A DNA stretch of 35,575 nt from a virus. Numbering within the stretch: position 1 is the stretch's first letter; every line of letters starts with the position of its first letter. The position numbers and the translations under genes are program-made. This document shows, piece after piece, positions 17,317-25,162 of this stretch. The notes beneath the pieces are model-generated. The model worked only from the letters and a program-made list of their open reading frames with translations, did no database searches and was not told where the DNA came from. Location of the stretch: positions 1-35,575 of the IMG/VR virus record IMGVR_UViG_3300037481_000188; one strand, written 5' to 3'.

Positions 17317-18185
17317 TGCCAACAGAGAAGCAATTAGCCATTATCCGGAAAATCCAGCAGATTCAGCTGGATATTGAGAATAAGATGGCTGATTCTTTGC
17401 CAAAAGTATTTAAGACCTTAAGCAATGAAGTAATTGATTTAGCCTCTGAACTTAGTCTTAACCCAAAGGATCGGGCTAAGACTTTAAGAGAGATGGTTAA
17501 GCTTAAGAAGGACATTGCTGATACAATTGTCAATAATGCAGCCTATCAGACTGAGGTTGTGGCTGTCATCAATGGATACAAGGCTCTTGCAGAAGCATCC
17601 AATGAATATTTAAGTTTGATTCTAGATGACTTTTCCCCAAAGACTGAACTTTATAAAGCCATTCTTGAGACTAATATTGAAATTACTAAGGATGCTCTTA
17701 TAGGTTCAGGCATCAGAAACAACTTCAGCAATGCGATTCAGGAAGTACTAAAGAGCAACATTGCCGGAGTGAGCAACAGGGCAGAACTTAATAAGACTCT
17801 AAGGCAGTTTATTGAAGGCACACCTGAAGATTTGCCATTCTTGAACAGATACATTAAGCAGACAACTAATGATTCTGTAATGGCATTTAATGCAGAGTAC
17901 ATTCAGACAGTTAGCGAGGACTTAGGTGTTGAGTATTATCTGTATGCCGGAACAATCATAGAAGACTCAAGGCCATTTTGTAAGGCAAGGACTGGTAGAT
18001 TCTTCACTACTGACCAGGTAAAGGATTGGGCAAGCCTTAAAGGATGGCAAGGAAGGATGGCAGGCACTAATGCCAACACAATCTTTATTTATAGAGGAGG
18101 ATATAATTGCAGGCATCAGCTATGGCCTGTAAGCAAAGAGCAATATGATGCAGCTTCAGAAGATGGCAGAACCGGAGTAAAATAA
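17316..18185 (+). CDS. MuF-type phage head morphogenesis protein
   Basis: A 289-residue minor head protein. The N-terminal two-thirds is helical. The C-terminal part (about 205-285) shows the Mu gpF-like domain: YLYAGTIIEDSRPFC, RTGRFFTTDQV, and GGYNCRHQLWPVS. The SRPFC...NCRH combination is the family signature. MuF proteins usually follow portal genes and act in head assembly or are ejected with DNA. The ATG overlaps the portal stop. No C-terminal toxin fusion is visible: the protein ends shortly after the domain. Confidence 0.9.
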   Translation: MPTEKQLAIIRKIQQIQLDIENKMADSLPKVFKTLSNEVIDLASELSLNPKDRAKTLREMVKLKKDIADTIVNNAAYQTEVVAVINGYKALAEASNEYLSLILDDFSPKTELYKAILETNIEITKDALIGSGIRNNFSNAIQEVLKSNIAGVSNRAELNKTLRQFIEGTPEDLPFLNRYIKQTTNDSVMAFNAEYIQTVSEDLGVEYYLYAGTIIEDSRPFCKARTGRFFTTDQVKDWASLKGWQGRMAGTNANTIFIYRGGYNCRHQLWPVSKEQYDAASEDGRTGVK

Positions 18186-18207
18186 AAAAAGCCCAGAAGG
18201 GCTTATT
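18184..18207. terminator. Bidirectional terminator between convergent genes
   Basis: AAGCCC (18189-18194), loop AGAA and GGGCTT (18199-18204) form a perfect 6-bp stem. Leftward transcription meets TTTTTTT after the stem, and rightward meets TTATTTTA. It separates MuF and the helicase-methyltransferase gene. Confidence 0.9.
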
Positions 18208-20406
18208 TTAAAACAGAGTTAATTGAGATTTAAGACTTACAGCTGATTTGATGTTTGCTTTTGCTAAATCAAAATAGCTTTCTTTCAATTCAAACCCTAT
18301 GCCTTTCCTTTCCATTTTAACAGCTTGAAAAACCTCGCTACCAATCCCCATGAATGGAGTAAAAACAGTATCTCCTTTATTCGAATATAAATGAATCAAT
18401 CTCTCAATTGTATCAAGTTGAAGTGGGCATATATGTTTTTCATCATTATCTTCTCTGCCATTCCTATATCCTTGCAATGTGTTTCCATAGTTAATATCCA
18501 TCCATACAGGGGATGCGTATTTCTGCCATAAATCAACTGATAACTCAGTATTATTAACTGGGTTTTCTCTTTCCCCATCTTTTCTAAAGACCATTACATA
18601 ATCAGGGATGCCTACTCTGCTCATTGTTGAGTCCTTCTTAATTTGTTTATGAAGTAATCCGAGAGCCTTAGTCCTTTGCATTTCAACTACTGGATCTTTC
18701 CATATTGTTATCCTGCTGTGATAAATAAATCCAGCATCTTGAAAAGCAGAAAGAATCATTCCTGAAAAGTCACGAAGGCCAATAAAACCTTCTTTGCCTT
18801 TTTGAATTGGTAAGTCCATGCAATGAACAGCCACATTTCTGCCTGACATTGTTATTCTATATAATTCCTTGATAAGAAATCCGAATTGAGTAAGAAACTC
18901 ATTATAGTCTTTTGAATTTCCCATATCCTCAATATGGTTTGAATATGTATAAAGTTCAGCAAATGGAGGGCTAAATACAGAAAGACCAACTGATTCATCA
19001 GGTACAGATTGAATTAGTTGTACAGAATCACCTCTCTTGATTTGATACCATTCTGTATTTTCTGATTCAGTATCAAATACGGATTCAGATATAAAACTAT
19101 TATTTAAGTTTTCATTTATGGCTTTGCTCATTTCTTCTTGCATGGTTAAAAATTGTTTTTGTTTTAAGTCTATTGCTGTTTTAACATTTGCCATTGTATC
19201 AGTAGTGATAAGGTAAATGTTTACTTCATTCTTTTGCCCAAATCTATAAGACCTTCTGATGGACTGATATAATCCTTCAAAGCTAAAATCTAATGAAGCA
19301 AATACCTGGTTTCGGCAATTCTGATAGTTCATTCCAAATGATGCAATCTTTGTCTTAGTTATTAAGACTCTAAATTCATTATTGGCAAATCCTATAAGTT
19401 TAGACTTTTTCCATTCATTTGAATCAGACCCTGAAACCTCAATGGCATCCGGAATAAGTTTTTTCAAAAGTTCGCCTTCCTCATTCTGTTTTATCCAAAT
19501 AATAAAGTTTTCATCTGAATCATTCACAATCTTAGCAACTTGATCAAGCCTTTCAACTTTAGTAATTCTAAGTTCATGATTAAAGTTAGTAGCTGAAATT
19601 ATAGCATCATTGAATATGCGACCATTCTCTCTTTTAGGGGTTTTAATTTCTTTTTCAATAAGATTCAATGAAGGCAAGGAATATCCATCCATCTGAAAAC
19701 CTATATCCTGTGGCTTATTAAGCATAATAGCCCATGAGCCAATAAACTGATAAAACATTTTAACAGCATGTCCTTTTAGCCTCCATTTGGCTGTCTCGCC
19801 TCCATCATGAACAAAGTACATTGCAAGCATTTCATTTCTGCTCATTATATCTAAAAACTCAGAATGGTTACCAAGCTCCATTGGATCATTTGGAGATGGT
19901 GTTGCTGTGCATGCTAATTTATATGGAGTCTTAGCAAATGATTCTAAAATTAGCTTTTTAGTAGCACCTTCAAAATTTTTCAATATTGAACTCTCATCCA
20001 ATAGAACTCCTGAATAAATAGAACAGTCTATATTGTCTAGTTGCTCATAATTTTGAACATCTATATTAATCAAAGGAATGTTGAAATTAGATGCTTCATT
20101 AATGGTCTGTTCTACAACAGCAAGAGGAGCAAGTATGAGTACCTTTCCATTTGTTCGCATTGTTACTTGATATGCCCATTCAAGCTGCATGAATGTTTTA
20201 CCAAGGCCACAGTCAGCAAAAACAGCGTACTTTCCAGCCTTTAATGCTCGCTTTACTATAAATCGCTGAAATGTGAAAAGTAAAGGATTTAATTCTGACT
20301 CATCAATCTCAAAGCCTGAATTGATATGTTTTTTTTGTTTTTGATTTAAAAAATCAAGGTAGGCATCTACATCAATAGATGATTTTGTTTGGTTATCTTT
20401 TTTCAT
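18208..20406 (-). CDS. SNF2-family helicase / DNA methyltransferase fusion
   Basis: A 732-residue two-part enzyme. The N-terminal SNF2-type ATPase has Walker A ADCGLGKT (64-71), the DEAD-box equivalent LLDESS (about 135-140), TATPSPNDP, and motif VI SIRRSYRFGQKN (about 382-393). The C-terminal DNA methyltransferase has SPPF (479-482) as motif IV and TPFMGIGS (about 683-690) as the SAM-binding motif I. Motif IV before motif I indicates the beta class, N4-cytosine or N6-adenine. It would methylate phage DNA, most simply as protection against restriction, with the ATPase moving along DNA. The leader contains TCTAACCAAC just before ATG. Alone on its transcript. Confidence 0.9.
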   Translation of the reverse strand: MKKDNQTKSSIDVDAYLDFLNQKQKKHINSGFEIDESELNPLLFTFQRFIVKRALKAGKYAVFADCGLGKTFMQLEWAYQVTMRTNGKVLILAPLAVVEQTINEASNFNIPLINIDVQNYEQLDNIDCSIYSGVLLDESSILKNFEGATKKLILESFAKTPYKLACTATPSPNDPMELGNHSEFLDIMSRNEMLAMYFVHDGGETAKWRLKGHAVKMFYQFIGSWAIMLNKPQDIGFQMDGYSLPSLNLIEKEIKTPKRENGRIFNDAIISATNFNHELRITKVERLDQVAKIVNDSDENFIIWIKQNEEGELLKKLIPDAIEVSGSDSNEWKKSKLIGFANNEFRVLITKTKIASFGMNYQNCRNQVFASLDFSFEGLYQSIRRSYRFGQKNEVNIYLITTDTMANVKTAIDLKQKQFLTMQEEMSKAINENLNNSFISESVFDTESENTEWYQIKRGDSVQLIQSVPDESVGLSVFSPPFAELYTYSNHIEDMGNSKDYNEFLTQFGFLIKELYRITMSGRNVAVHCMDLPIQKGKEGFIGLRDFSGMILSAFQDAGFIYHSRITIWKDPVVEMQRTKALGLLHKQIKKDSTMSRVGIPDYVMVFRKDGERENPVNNTELSVDLWQKYASPVWMDINYGNTLQGYRNGREDNDEKHICPLQLDTIERLIHLYSNKGDTVFTPFMGIGSEVFQAVKMERKGIGFELKESYFDLAKANIKSAVSLKSQLTLF

Positions 20407-20429
20407 GTTGGTTAGATTTTTAACTCCTG

Positions 20430-20471
20430 CAAACCAAATAGAAAAAAAGTATTTTACAAAATATCTGCAAA
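20430..20471 (-). promoter_or_regulatory. Putative promoter of the helicase-methyltransferase gene
   Basis: Reading leftward, ATTTGCAGATA (20462-20472) is followed by a TTTG (20457-20460), a 19-base spacer and TTGGTTTG (20430-20437), one mismatch from TAnnTTTG. The ATTTGCAGATA core also occurs upstream of the minus-strand genes starting at 26795 and 32597. Confidence 0.45.
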
Positions 20472-20474
20472 TAT

Positions 20475-20663
20475 TTATTCTAACTTAAGCATCTTATAAA
20501 AAGGAGCAGGCACATGCTTTGCCTTAGTTGGATGCTTCTTGCTCCTGAATGGTCTGCCTATGCCGATATAGGTATCCCACTTTTGAGTTTTGTGGTCAAA
20601 GACAAATCTGCGGTAACAACTGGAGAGCAGTAGGCACAATGTAAGCACAGTAAGTAGCCTCAT
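20475..20663 (-). CDS. Small putative lipoprotein, 62 aa
   Basis: A 62-residue protein with a signal peptide (MRLLTVLTLCLLL) followed by the lipobox LLSSC (cysteine at 16), then a short basic, Pro- and Lys-rich mature part. Its start overlaps the nuclease stop (ATGA), so it is the second gene of that operon. Size and type would suit an outer-membrane spanin, although the lysis genes are on the opposite strand about 1 kb away. Surface exclusion is another possibility. Confidence 0.7.
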   Translation of the reverse strand: MRLLTVLTLCLLLSSCYRRFVFDHKTQKWDTYIGIGRPFRSKKHPTKAKHVPAPFYKMLKLE

Positions 20664-21166
20664 AGTGACTTGTCAAATTCTGTCAAGTCTGCAATTGGCA
20701 ATAGATGCCTCTGCTCCACAACTATTCTAAGACCATAGCCTAAGTCTTTAAGTTCGGAAACATCTTTAATTGCCTCCTTCTTGATATAGCCTAATATCTG
20801 CACAAGCATCTCAGGCTCTGAGCAGTAGCAAAGGACAAACAAATCTGCAATAATTTCTTTCAAGTTATTGAAAACAAGCCTGCCAGTCTTATACTTGGTG
20901 GACTTGACTTGGATATTGTAAGAGCCAAGCATAAGGTCAGTCTCTCCTCCATCACCATCAAGGTTTATTGATGTGTCAAATGGCAAGCCTAAGTACTTAG
21001 CAACGGCATATTCACCCATCACACCCAACATATCTGCCTGTTCTTGGGTGTTTCCCCATCGAGCAACAGATTGTCTATTGGGTTTTACTATATCCTTTAG
21101 ATAATGTCTACCTGATGCTAATACCTTGAGAAACTTGATTTCTCTATCCGTAAAGTTGATTGACAC
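20660..21166 (-). CDS. PD-(D/E)XK nuclease-like protein (GTG start)
   Basis: A 168-residue putative nuclease. GEYAVAKYL (Glu52), ETDLML (Asp77) and QVKST (Gln86-Lys88) fit the PD-(D/E)XK core, with Gln in the third acidic position as in several restriction-type families. I chose GTG at 21166, giving MSINFTDREIKFLKVL. An upstream start would run into the divergent small gene at 21215 and yields a non-conserved-looking N-terminus. Recombination, Holliday-junction or host DNA degradation roles are all possible. The substrate cannot be read from sequence. Confidence 0.75.
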   Translation of the reverse strand: MSINFTDREIKFLKVLASGRHYLKDIVKPNRQSVARWGNTQEQADMLGVMGEYAVAKYLGLPFDTSINLDGDGGETDLMLGSYNIQVKSTKYKTGRLVFNNLKEIIADLFVLCYCSEPEMLVQILGYIKKEAIKDVSELKDLGYGLRIVVEQRHLLPIADLTEFDKSL

Positions 21167-21178
21167 TTCATAAATCAG

Positions 21179-21211
21179 TTTGCAATAATAAGCGAAAAAA
21201 AAGGATATTTG
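21179..21211 (+). promoter_or_regulatory. Putative promoter of the lysis block
   Basis: TTTG (21179-21182), a 21-base spacer and GATATTTG (21204-21211), one mismatch from the -7 consensus. The first ATG is at 21215, giving an almost leaderless transcript. The site lies in the divergent gap with the nuclease gene. Confidence 0.4.
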
Positions 21212-21214
21212 GGT

Positions 21215-21346
21215 ATGAAAAAAGGCAAAACCTCTACTAATTCGGTTGCTAAAATCACATTTGGCAAGCGCAGAGAGGGCAAGCATAAGAAGGCCAAAAA
21301 GCCTAAAGCTGGCAGAGCCAAGAAGTACATTGGACAAGGAAGATAA
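21215..21346 (+). CDS. Small very basic protein, 43 aa
   Basis: A 43-residue protein dominated by Lys and Arg (KRREGKHKKAKKPKAGRAKK), ending GQGR. The stop overlaps the next ATG (TAATG). Composition points to DNA or RNA binding or a small virion component. No family is recognised. Likely real, from the exact coupling with its neighbour and the upstream promoter-like sequence. Confidence 0.65.
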   Translation: MKKGKTSTNSVAKITFGKRREGKHKKAKKPKAGRAKKYIGQGR

Positions 21347-21579
21347 TGGCAGACAAGAAGTTTAAAACCAAGGTCAATGGTAAGACTGTCAAGTTCGGGG
21401 CAAAGGGTTACTCCATTGCACCAGGCACTGCCAAGGGAGACAGCTATTGTGCAAGATCAGCAGGCATTAAGAAGTGTGCAAAGCCACCTTGTGCCAATGA
21501 TTTAAGCCGTAAAGCTTGGGGTTGTGTTGGCAAGAAGTCGGTCAAAAGTGCTGCTAAAAAGTTCACTCGGATTAAGTAA
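21346..21579 (+). CDS. Small basic cysteine-containing protein (DUF6321-like)
   Basis: A 77-residue basic protein with the core PGTAKGDSYCARSAGIKKC, followed by CAKPPCANDLSRKAWGC. The KGDSYCARS stretch recalls DUF6321-type small phage proteins, whose function is not known. Five cysteines suggest metal binding or disulfides. Begins within the stop of the preceding basic gene and ends 9 bases before the endolysin, so it belongs to that transcript. Confidence 0.75.
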   Translation: MADKKFKTKVNGKTVKFGAKGYSIAPGTAKGDSYCARSAGIKKCAKPPCANDLSRKAWGCVGKKSVKSAAKKFTRIK

Positions 21580-21588
21580 TTTTACAAA

Positions 21589-21948
21589 ATGCAACTCAAG
21601 CACTTTACACTTTCAGAGTTTGATTCTCCTGATGCTCCTGGTTCAGGTGCAAAGATGAAACCTGAGTTTCTGCAAAGGCTTGACAATGCTCGGTCAATTG
21701 CTAAGATTCCATTTGGCATCAATTCGGGGTTTAGAACACTTGCTCATAATGCTAAAGTTGGTGGTGTTGATTCAAGCAGTCACACCCAAGGATGGGCAGC
21801 AGACATTGCTTGTAAGGATGGGGCTAAGAGATGGGTAATTATTAATGCTCTTCTCAAATCCGGTATAAACAGAATAGGGGTTTCAAGCAGCTTCATTCAT
21901 GCAGATTGTGATCCTTCAAAGCCAGCAAATGTGATTTGGACATACTAA
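21589..21948 (+). CDS. Endolysin, M15-family peptidase
   Basis: A 119-residue zinc D-Ala-D-Ala carboxypeptidase-like enzyme, expected to cut peptidoglycan cross-links at lysis. Zinc ligands are visible as His65 (SSHTQGWAAD), Asp72 and His104 (SFIHAD). The NSGFRTLAHN segment is also typical of the M15_3 family. It is a single catalytic domain with no signal peptide, so export would need a holin. The gene overlaps the next by TAATG. Membrane-protein genes that could form the rest of the lysis cassette follow. Confidence 0.92.
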   Translation: MQLKHFTLSEFDSPDAPGSGAKMKPEFLQRLDNARSIAKIPFGINSGFRTLAHNAKVGGVDSSSHTQGWAADIACKDGAKRWVIINALLKSGINRIGVSSSFIHADCDPSKPANVIWTY

Positions 21949-22238
21949 TGACAGCAGAACTAAAGGAAGAGTTGATTAAGTTTGGGTTTGACTTACCTGC
22001 TTATGGAGCAATAATGCTCGCAAAGATTGCTGACATCAATACCAGCAATTATTCAGACTTGGAGAAGTATATGTATGAGCATGGTTGGCTTTGGCTTCTT
22101 GTCCTCCGGTTTGGCAATGTGATTTGGGATTTACATCATAAGTTATCAAAGACTGTAACCATCTATGAAGCTGGAGAGTCTATTAAGATTACTGGATATG
22201 GAAAAATATATAGAGAAATCAAAAAATTACTGAAATGA
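21948..22238 (+). CDS. Hypothetical 96-aa protein in lysis block
   Basis: A 96-residue protein. ATG at 21948 overlaps the endolysin stop and is preferred over an upstream TTG (21936). A moderately hydrophobic segment around 45-65 (YEHGWLWLLVLRFGNVIW) might contact the membrane. The C-terminus is basic (GYGKIYREIKKLLK). No family is recognised. Overlaps the following gene by ATGA. Role in lysis suggested by position only. Confidence 0.7.
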   Translation: MTAELKEELIKFGFDLPAYGAIMLAKIADINTSNYSDLEKYMYEHGWLWLLVLRFGNVIWDLHHKLSKTVTIYEAGESIKITGYGKIYREIKKLLK

Positions 22239-22552
22239 GAAAATTTGAAACCATATGGCTATTTGCCTTTTTTATGATTTATATTGCCTATGATAGATTC
22301 CATGCCTATGATGTTGAATCAAAAATTAGTGATGATGTTCAGTACCTCGCAAAGAGTTGCATCACTTCAGGGATTGACTTGGCGAACATTAATTACAGGG
22401 TGGACACGGTTCACAAGCAAAATATGGCTTTGGCTAAGACTGTCTTATATTTGGATTCATGCAACCAGGTCAAGACACAAAAAGCAGACAAAGCGGAGAG
22501 AAGAGGCAAGTTCGTGGGAGGGCTAATCAAAGGTCTCTTCCCGGGCATTTGA
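22235..22552 (+). CDS. Single-pass membrane protein, spanin-like
   Basis: A 105-residue protein with one N-terminal membrane segment (IWLFAFFMIYIAY, about 8-20) and a periplasmic-type helical remainder ending in a basic stretch and GGLIKGLFPGI. One N-terminal anchor plus helical body is the layout of inner-membrane spanins (Rz type). No sequence match is claimed. It lies between endolysin and holin candidates. Confidence 0.6.
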   Translation: MRKFETIWLFAFFMIYIAYDRFHAYDVESKISDDVQYLAKSCITSGIDLANINYRVDTVHKQNMALAKTVLYLDSCNQVKTQKADKAERRGKFVGGLIKGLFPGI

Positions 22553-22575
22553 ATCAGCATCTGTATTCAAAAAGA

Positions 22576-22776
22576 ATGCAGGTCTACGCATACACATGCA
22601 CTTCTGTTGTGCTTGTTGGAATGCTCCTCGGCACTGGGTACTTATATCAAGTAGAGAAAGTAAGTGCATCTGACAGCGTGCTGATGTTCATACTTGGTCA
22701 AGTACTCGGTGCGTGGGTAGCATTGACAAACAAAATATTCCGAATTACTGCTCCAGTAATTTCTCAAGATAACTAA
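22576..22776 (+). CDS. Putative holin, two membrane segments
   Basis: A 66-residue protein. ATG at 22576 gives MQVYAYTCTSVVLVGMLLG. The longer frame upstream overlaps the previous gene and looks non-coding. Two hydrophobic segments (about 8-24 and 33-52) are separated by a short polar turn (QVEKVSASDS). This two-segment shape next to an endolysin fits a class II holin. It would release or trigger the endolysin. Identity rests on topology and context. Confidence 0.6.
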   Translation: MQVYAYTCTSVVLVGMLLGTGYLYQVEKVSASDSVLMFILGQVLGAWVALTNKIFRITAPVISQDN

Positions 22777-22789
22777 CTAAATTGCGTTC

Positions 22790-23827
22790 ATGAATTGCTT
22801 GCAGAATTACATCGGTCTTCAGGGTTGCTCGGCAGAATTGCCATTGTCAGGAGTCTATATTAATGATTATCCTGGTATGTCTTCAGAACTTATGGAGAAG
22901 ATTGCCACTCCTGAGCAAGCCTCTTATATTGGAATGTGGAACTCAGCTCAGGCTGTGTCTTACTTAAGAATTAAGAGAGACATTCAGCTTGCATTATTCG
23001 AATCAGCAGAGGCACAACTTGATCAGGTGCTATTTCAGACAAGTAAGAACTTTGTTCAGCAATGGCAACAGATTCAGGTTGTGCCTGAAGAGGCAATATT
23101 AAAGGGAGCATTTGTAAGCATTCAAGGGAGTAAATATCTAAGCCTCCGCATTAAGCAATTGCTTGTTTATAATGCAGGGAGTGAAACCGTGACAGATTGT
23201 CCTTGGTTCGTTTTCCAAACTCAAGATGGGAGCATTCTTGACCAAGGGACTTATAACCTTGTCCCAGGCATGAACTACATTCCTATCAACAATGAATTTT
23301 ATTCAGACTTCGATAAGATAAACATCATGGCTGCTGTTGATTGCACCAACTTAGCAACAACCACAGGCATGTTTATTGATTGGGGTTGGAATCAGATGGA
23401 GTTGGAGTGTGCCACAAGATTCACCTACCTATGGCGCAATGGCTGGAGCATCTTTCCAGTTACTGCTCCTTTAGACTATGGCTTTGGGGATAGTTGGAGT
23501 CAGGACAATAGCCAATCAGGAGTCTATATGGATGCTCAATTGCTCTGCTCACTTGATAGCTTCATCTGTCAGCAGAAAGAGTTTCTTGTTGATGCTTGGG
23601 CAAACCTTCTTTGCTATCAGATTCTTTGGGCTAAGGTTGCATCACCAAGGGCTAACTACTTTAGTCAAGGAAACAGAGAGTTTACTGAGAGAGCAATGGC
23701 TACCTTCCTTGAAGGTTATCAGCAGTCGCTTGCTATTTGGGCAAGACAGCTGAACCTTAGAGGTGAAGGCCTCTGCTTTAATTGTGACAATGCCGGGCTT
23801 ATCCAGCAGGGCTTTGTTAGGCCATAA
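22790..23827 (+). CDS. Structural protein of unknown function, 345 aa
   Basis: A 345-residue protein ending the lysis-region transcript. It has no signal peptide. The N-terminal half is helical (PEQASYIGMWNSAQAVSYLRIKRDI), the middle is beta-rich, and the C-terminus is aromatic and helical with LNLRGEGLCFNC. Proteins with this general make-up are common virion components in Bacteroidota phages, but I cannot name the family. Its place after the lysis genes is unusual for a tail or neck protein. Confidence 0.7.
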   Translation: MNCLQNYIGLQGCSAELPLSGVYINDYPGMSSELMEKIATPEQASYIGMWNSAQAVSYLRIKRDIQLALFESAEAQLDQVLFQTSKNFVQQWQQIQVVPEEAILKGAFVSIQGSKYLSLRIKQLLVYNAGSETVTDCPWFVFQTQDGSILDQGTYNLVPGMNYIPINNEFYSDFDKINIMAAVDCTNLATTTGMFIDWGWNQMELECATRFTYLWRNGWSIFPVTAPLDYGFGDSWSQDNSQSGVYMDAQLLCSLDSFICQQKEFLVDAWANLLCYQILWAKVASPRANYFSQGNREFTERAMATFLEGYQQSLAIWARQLNLRGEGLCFNCDNAGLIQQGFVRP

Positions 23828-23846
23828 CAGCTTGCAATTATATTCG

Positions 23847-23888
23847 AAAGGGTATAATTTGTGAGATTATGCTCAAACTATATCCTTT
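23847..23888. terminator. Long inverted repeat between convergent genes
   Basis: AAAGGGTATA (23847-23856) pairs with TATATCCTTT (23879-23888), with one G-T pair. TTTGTGAG and CTCAAA add an inner stem around an ATTATG loop. It separates two convergent genes and lacks a long T run. GGGTATAAT occurs twice (at about 23850 and 23890). It could be a terminator for both strands or a protein-binding site. Confidence 0.5.
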
Positions 23889-23897
23889 AGGGTATAA

Positions 23898-24164
23898 TCA
23901 GAACTTCTCTGCTTGCTCAATTGCTCGGTTCATATACCACTGAGCCTTCTTTAAGTCTTCCATCTTACTTCCTTTCTTACCTGCCCTATTGATGTACTTG
24001 ATTACATTGCCAAGGGCAAAGTCAAGATTCCAAGCTTCAATTACTTTGATTGCCTCATAAGGATTCTCCTCTCCTCCGTAGTGCTGAGGATGGTCAATTA
24101 AGATGTTTGCTTGTTTCTTATCTAACTCCGCGAAATAGTCTGTGATTGCTCCCATAGTTACCAT
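23898..24164 (-). CDS. DUF3310 protein
   Basis: An 88-residue protein with the DUF3310 pattern: HPQHYGG, YEAIKVIEAWNLDFALGNVIKY, RAGKKG, and EDLKKAQWYMNRAIE. This is a very common early phage protein, often labelled nucleotide-kinase-like, though its activity is not established. The first ATG overlaps the preceding gene's stop (ATGGTAA). Last gene of the minus-strand operon that begins at 26795. Confidence 0.92.
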   Translation of the reverse strand: MVTMGAITDYFAELDKKQANILIDHPQHYGGEENPYEAIKVIEAWNLDFALGNVIKYINRAGKKGSKMEDLKKAQWYMNRAIEQAEKF

Positions 24165-24382
24165 GAATAATAAAGTGTCTTTGGCTCATCAACTTCGTTC
24201 ATTGTAGTAAGCCTGAAGTCATCAATTGATTTGTAAAGTTTTCCGTTGTAAAGATAGCCTGCAATCTTAGGTCTTGATCGCATATTAATCAGTTCAGCTT
24301 TTATCAAAACATCATTGCAGTCAATGTGACCTTCATGGTCAATTATCCAGTCAATTAGTTCCTGAAGCTGAGTCTTATCCAT
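24158..24382 (-). CDS. Hypothetical 74-aa protein
   Basis: A 74-residue acidic protein with a helical start (DKTQLQELIDWIIDHEG) and a C-terminal half containing GYLYNGKLYKSIDDF. No membrane segment or known motif. It overlaps the DUF3310 gene start and follows the coiled-coil membrane-protein gene. Compact, coupled spacing supports it being real. Confidence 0.72.
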   Translation of the reverse strand: MDKTQLQELIDWIIDHEGHIDCNDVLIKAELINMRSRPKIAGYLYNGKLYKSIDDFRLTTMNEVDEPKTLYYSW

Positions 24383-24394
24383 AGGGCAAAAGTA

Positions 24395-24667
24395 TTATTT
24401 ATCATCATCTTTAAAAAGAGACATCACCAAAGCACCAATTGCAGCAGATGCAACAGCAATGGTTTTCCAAACTGACTTAGATGCTACTTCCTCTACCTTG
24501 ATTGATTCAATCTCTTTGACTCTGTCTCTATAATGATTGATGTCTTTCTCGAGGTCTTGAATCCTTCGGAGTAAGTCTTTATTGAGGTCAAGCAATTCGA
24601 TAATCTCTTGCTCATTGATGAGCCTTAGCTCCTCAAGTTCTTCAATGCTTATGTAAGGTTTACTCAT
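24395..24667 (-). CDS. Coiled-coil membrane protein, 90 aa
   Basis: A 90-residue protein. ATG at 24667 overlaps the lipoprotein stop (ATGA) and is preferred to the upstream TTG. Residues 8-58 form a long charged coiled coil with Leu and Ile heptads (LEELRLINEQEIIELLDL). One membrane segment lies near the C-terminus (AVASAAIGALVMSLF), followed by DDDK. The layout of cytoplasmic coiled coil plus tail anchor is seen in small phage membrane proteins of unknown role. Confidence 0.72.
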   Translation of the reverse strand: MSKPYISIEELEELRLINEQEIIELLDLNKDLLRRIQDLEKDINHYRDRVKEIESIKVEEVASKSVWKTIAVASAAIGALVMSLFKDDDK

Positions 24668-24948
24668 TTGCAATCGACTGAAAGTATTTTAGTGACTAAT
24701 GTGTCATTAAGAATGAACCGTTGCACATTAACCTGATTACCTATCCAGCCATTATTATTGCCACAAGAGTAGTAACTGCTTGAGGTTGTCTTTGGGTATC
24801 CAGTTCTTGCCGGATAGTAATCTTCTGAGAGCATCTGTGTGCAGGTTTGGCAATCATTCTTTTTGCAGCTTAATAGAATAGGGGCAATTAAAGCAAGAAT
24901 CAAGCATAAAGTAAGGGCATTACTAAACTTAAACATTGCCTTTGCCAT
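24664..24948 (-). CDS. Putative lipoprotein, 94 aa
   Basis: A 94-residue protein with a signal peptide (ALTLCLILALIAPI) and lipobox LLSC, lipidated cysteine at about 28. The mature part has several cysteines (CKKNDCQTCTQ, YYSCGNNN, SVDCK). Bacteroidota lipoproteins with acidic or Lys-rich starts often reach the outer surface. A superinfection-exclusion role is one possibility. It overlaps the start of the coiled-coil gene and the end of the 72-residue gene. Confidence 0.75.
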   Translation of the reverse strand: MAKAMFKFSNALTLCLILALIAPILLSCKKNDCQTCTQMLSEDYYPARTGYPKTTSSSYYSCGNNNGWIGNQVNVQRFILNDTLVTKILSVDCK

Positions 24949-25147
24949 TTACAATGTCTTTAAGTTGATTCATAATCCTTTCTTGAGGCACACCCCAAAA
25001 CATCTCACAGCTAAACTTGCCATCATAATGCTTGCCAGGAACAGTCACAAAGTAAGACTGCCTATATTCATTAGGCTTGGCTGTGAACCTCTCACACTGC
25101 TCTTTGATTGGGCAATCAGTGCCTTCACACATTGCTATGTCTGCCAT
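24929..25147 (-). CDS. Small cysteine-containing protein, 72 aa
   Basis: A 72-residue protein with four cysteines, three in the first 20 residues (MCEGTDCPIKEQC) and one at SCEMFWG, consistent with a small zinc- or iron-sulfur-type fold. Leader ACTAAACAAAAAAACA before ATG is A-rich. The gene starts 15 bases after the 3' end of the second tRNA, suggesting they share a transcript. No family is recognised. Confidence 0.75.
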   Translation of the reverse strand: MADIAMCEGTDCPIKEQCERFTAKPNEYRQSYFVTVPGKHYDGKFSCEMFWGVPQERIMNQLKDIVNGKGNV

Positions 25148-25162
25148 TGTTTTTTTGTTTAG

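Noticed and set aside
21167-21337. Longer N-terminus for the PD-(D/E)XK nuclease
   Set aside because: It would overlap the divergent basic gene and promoter. The GTG start gives a natural domain edge.
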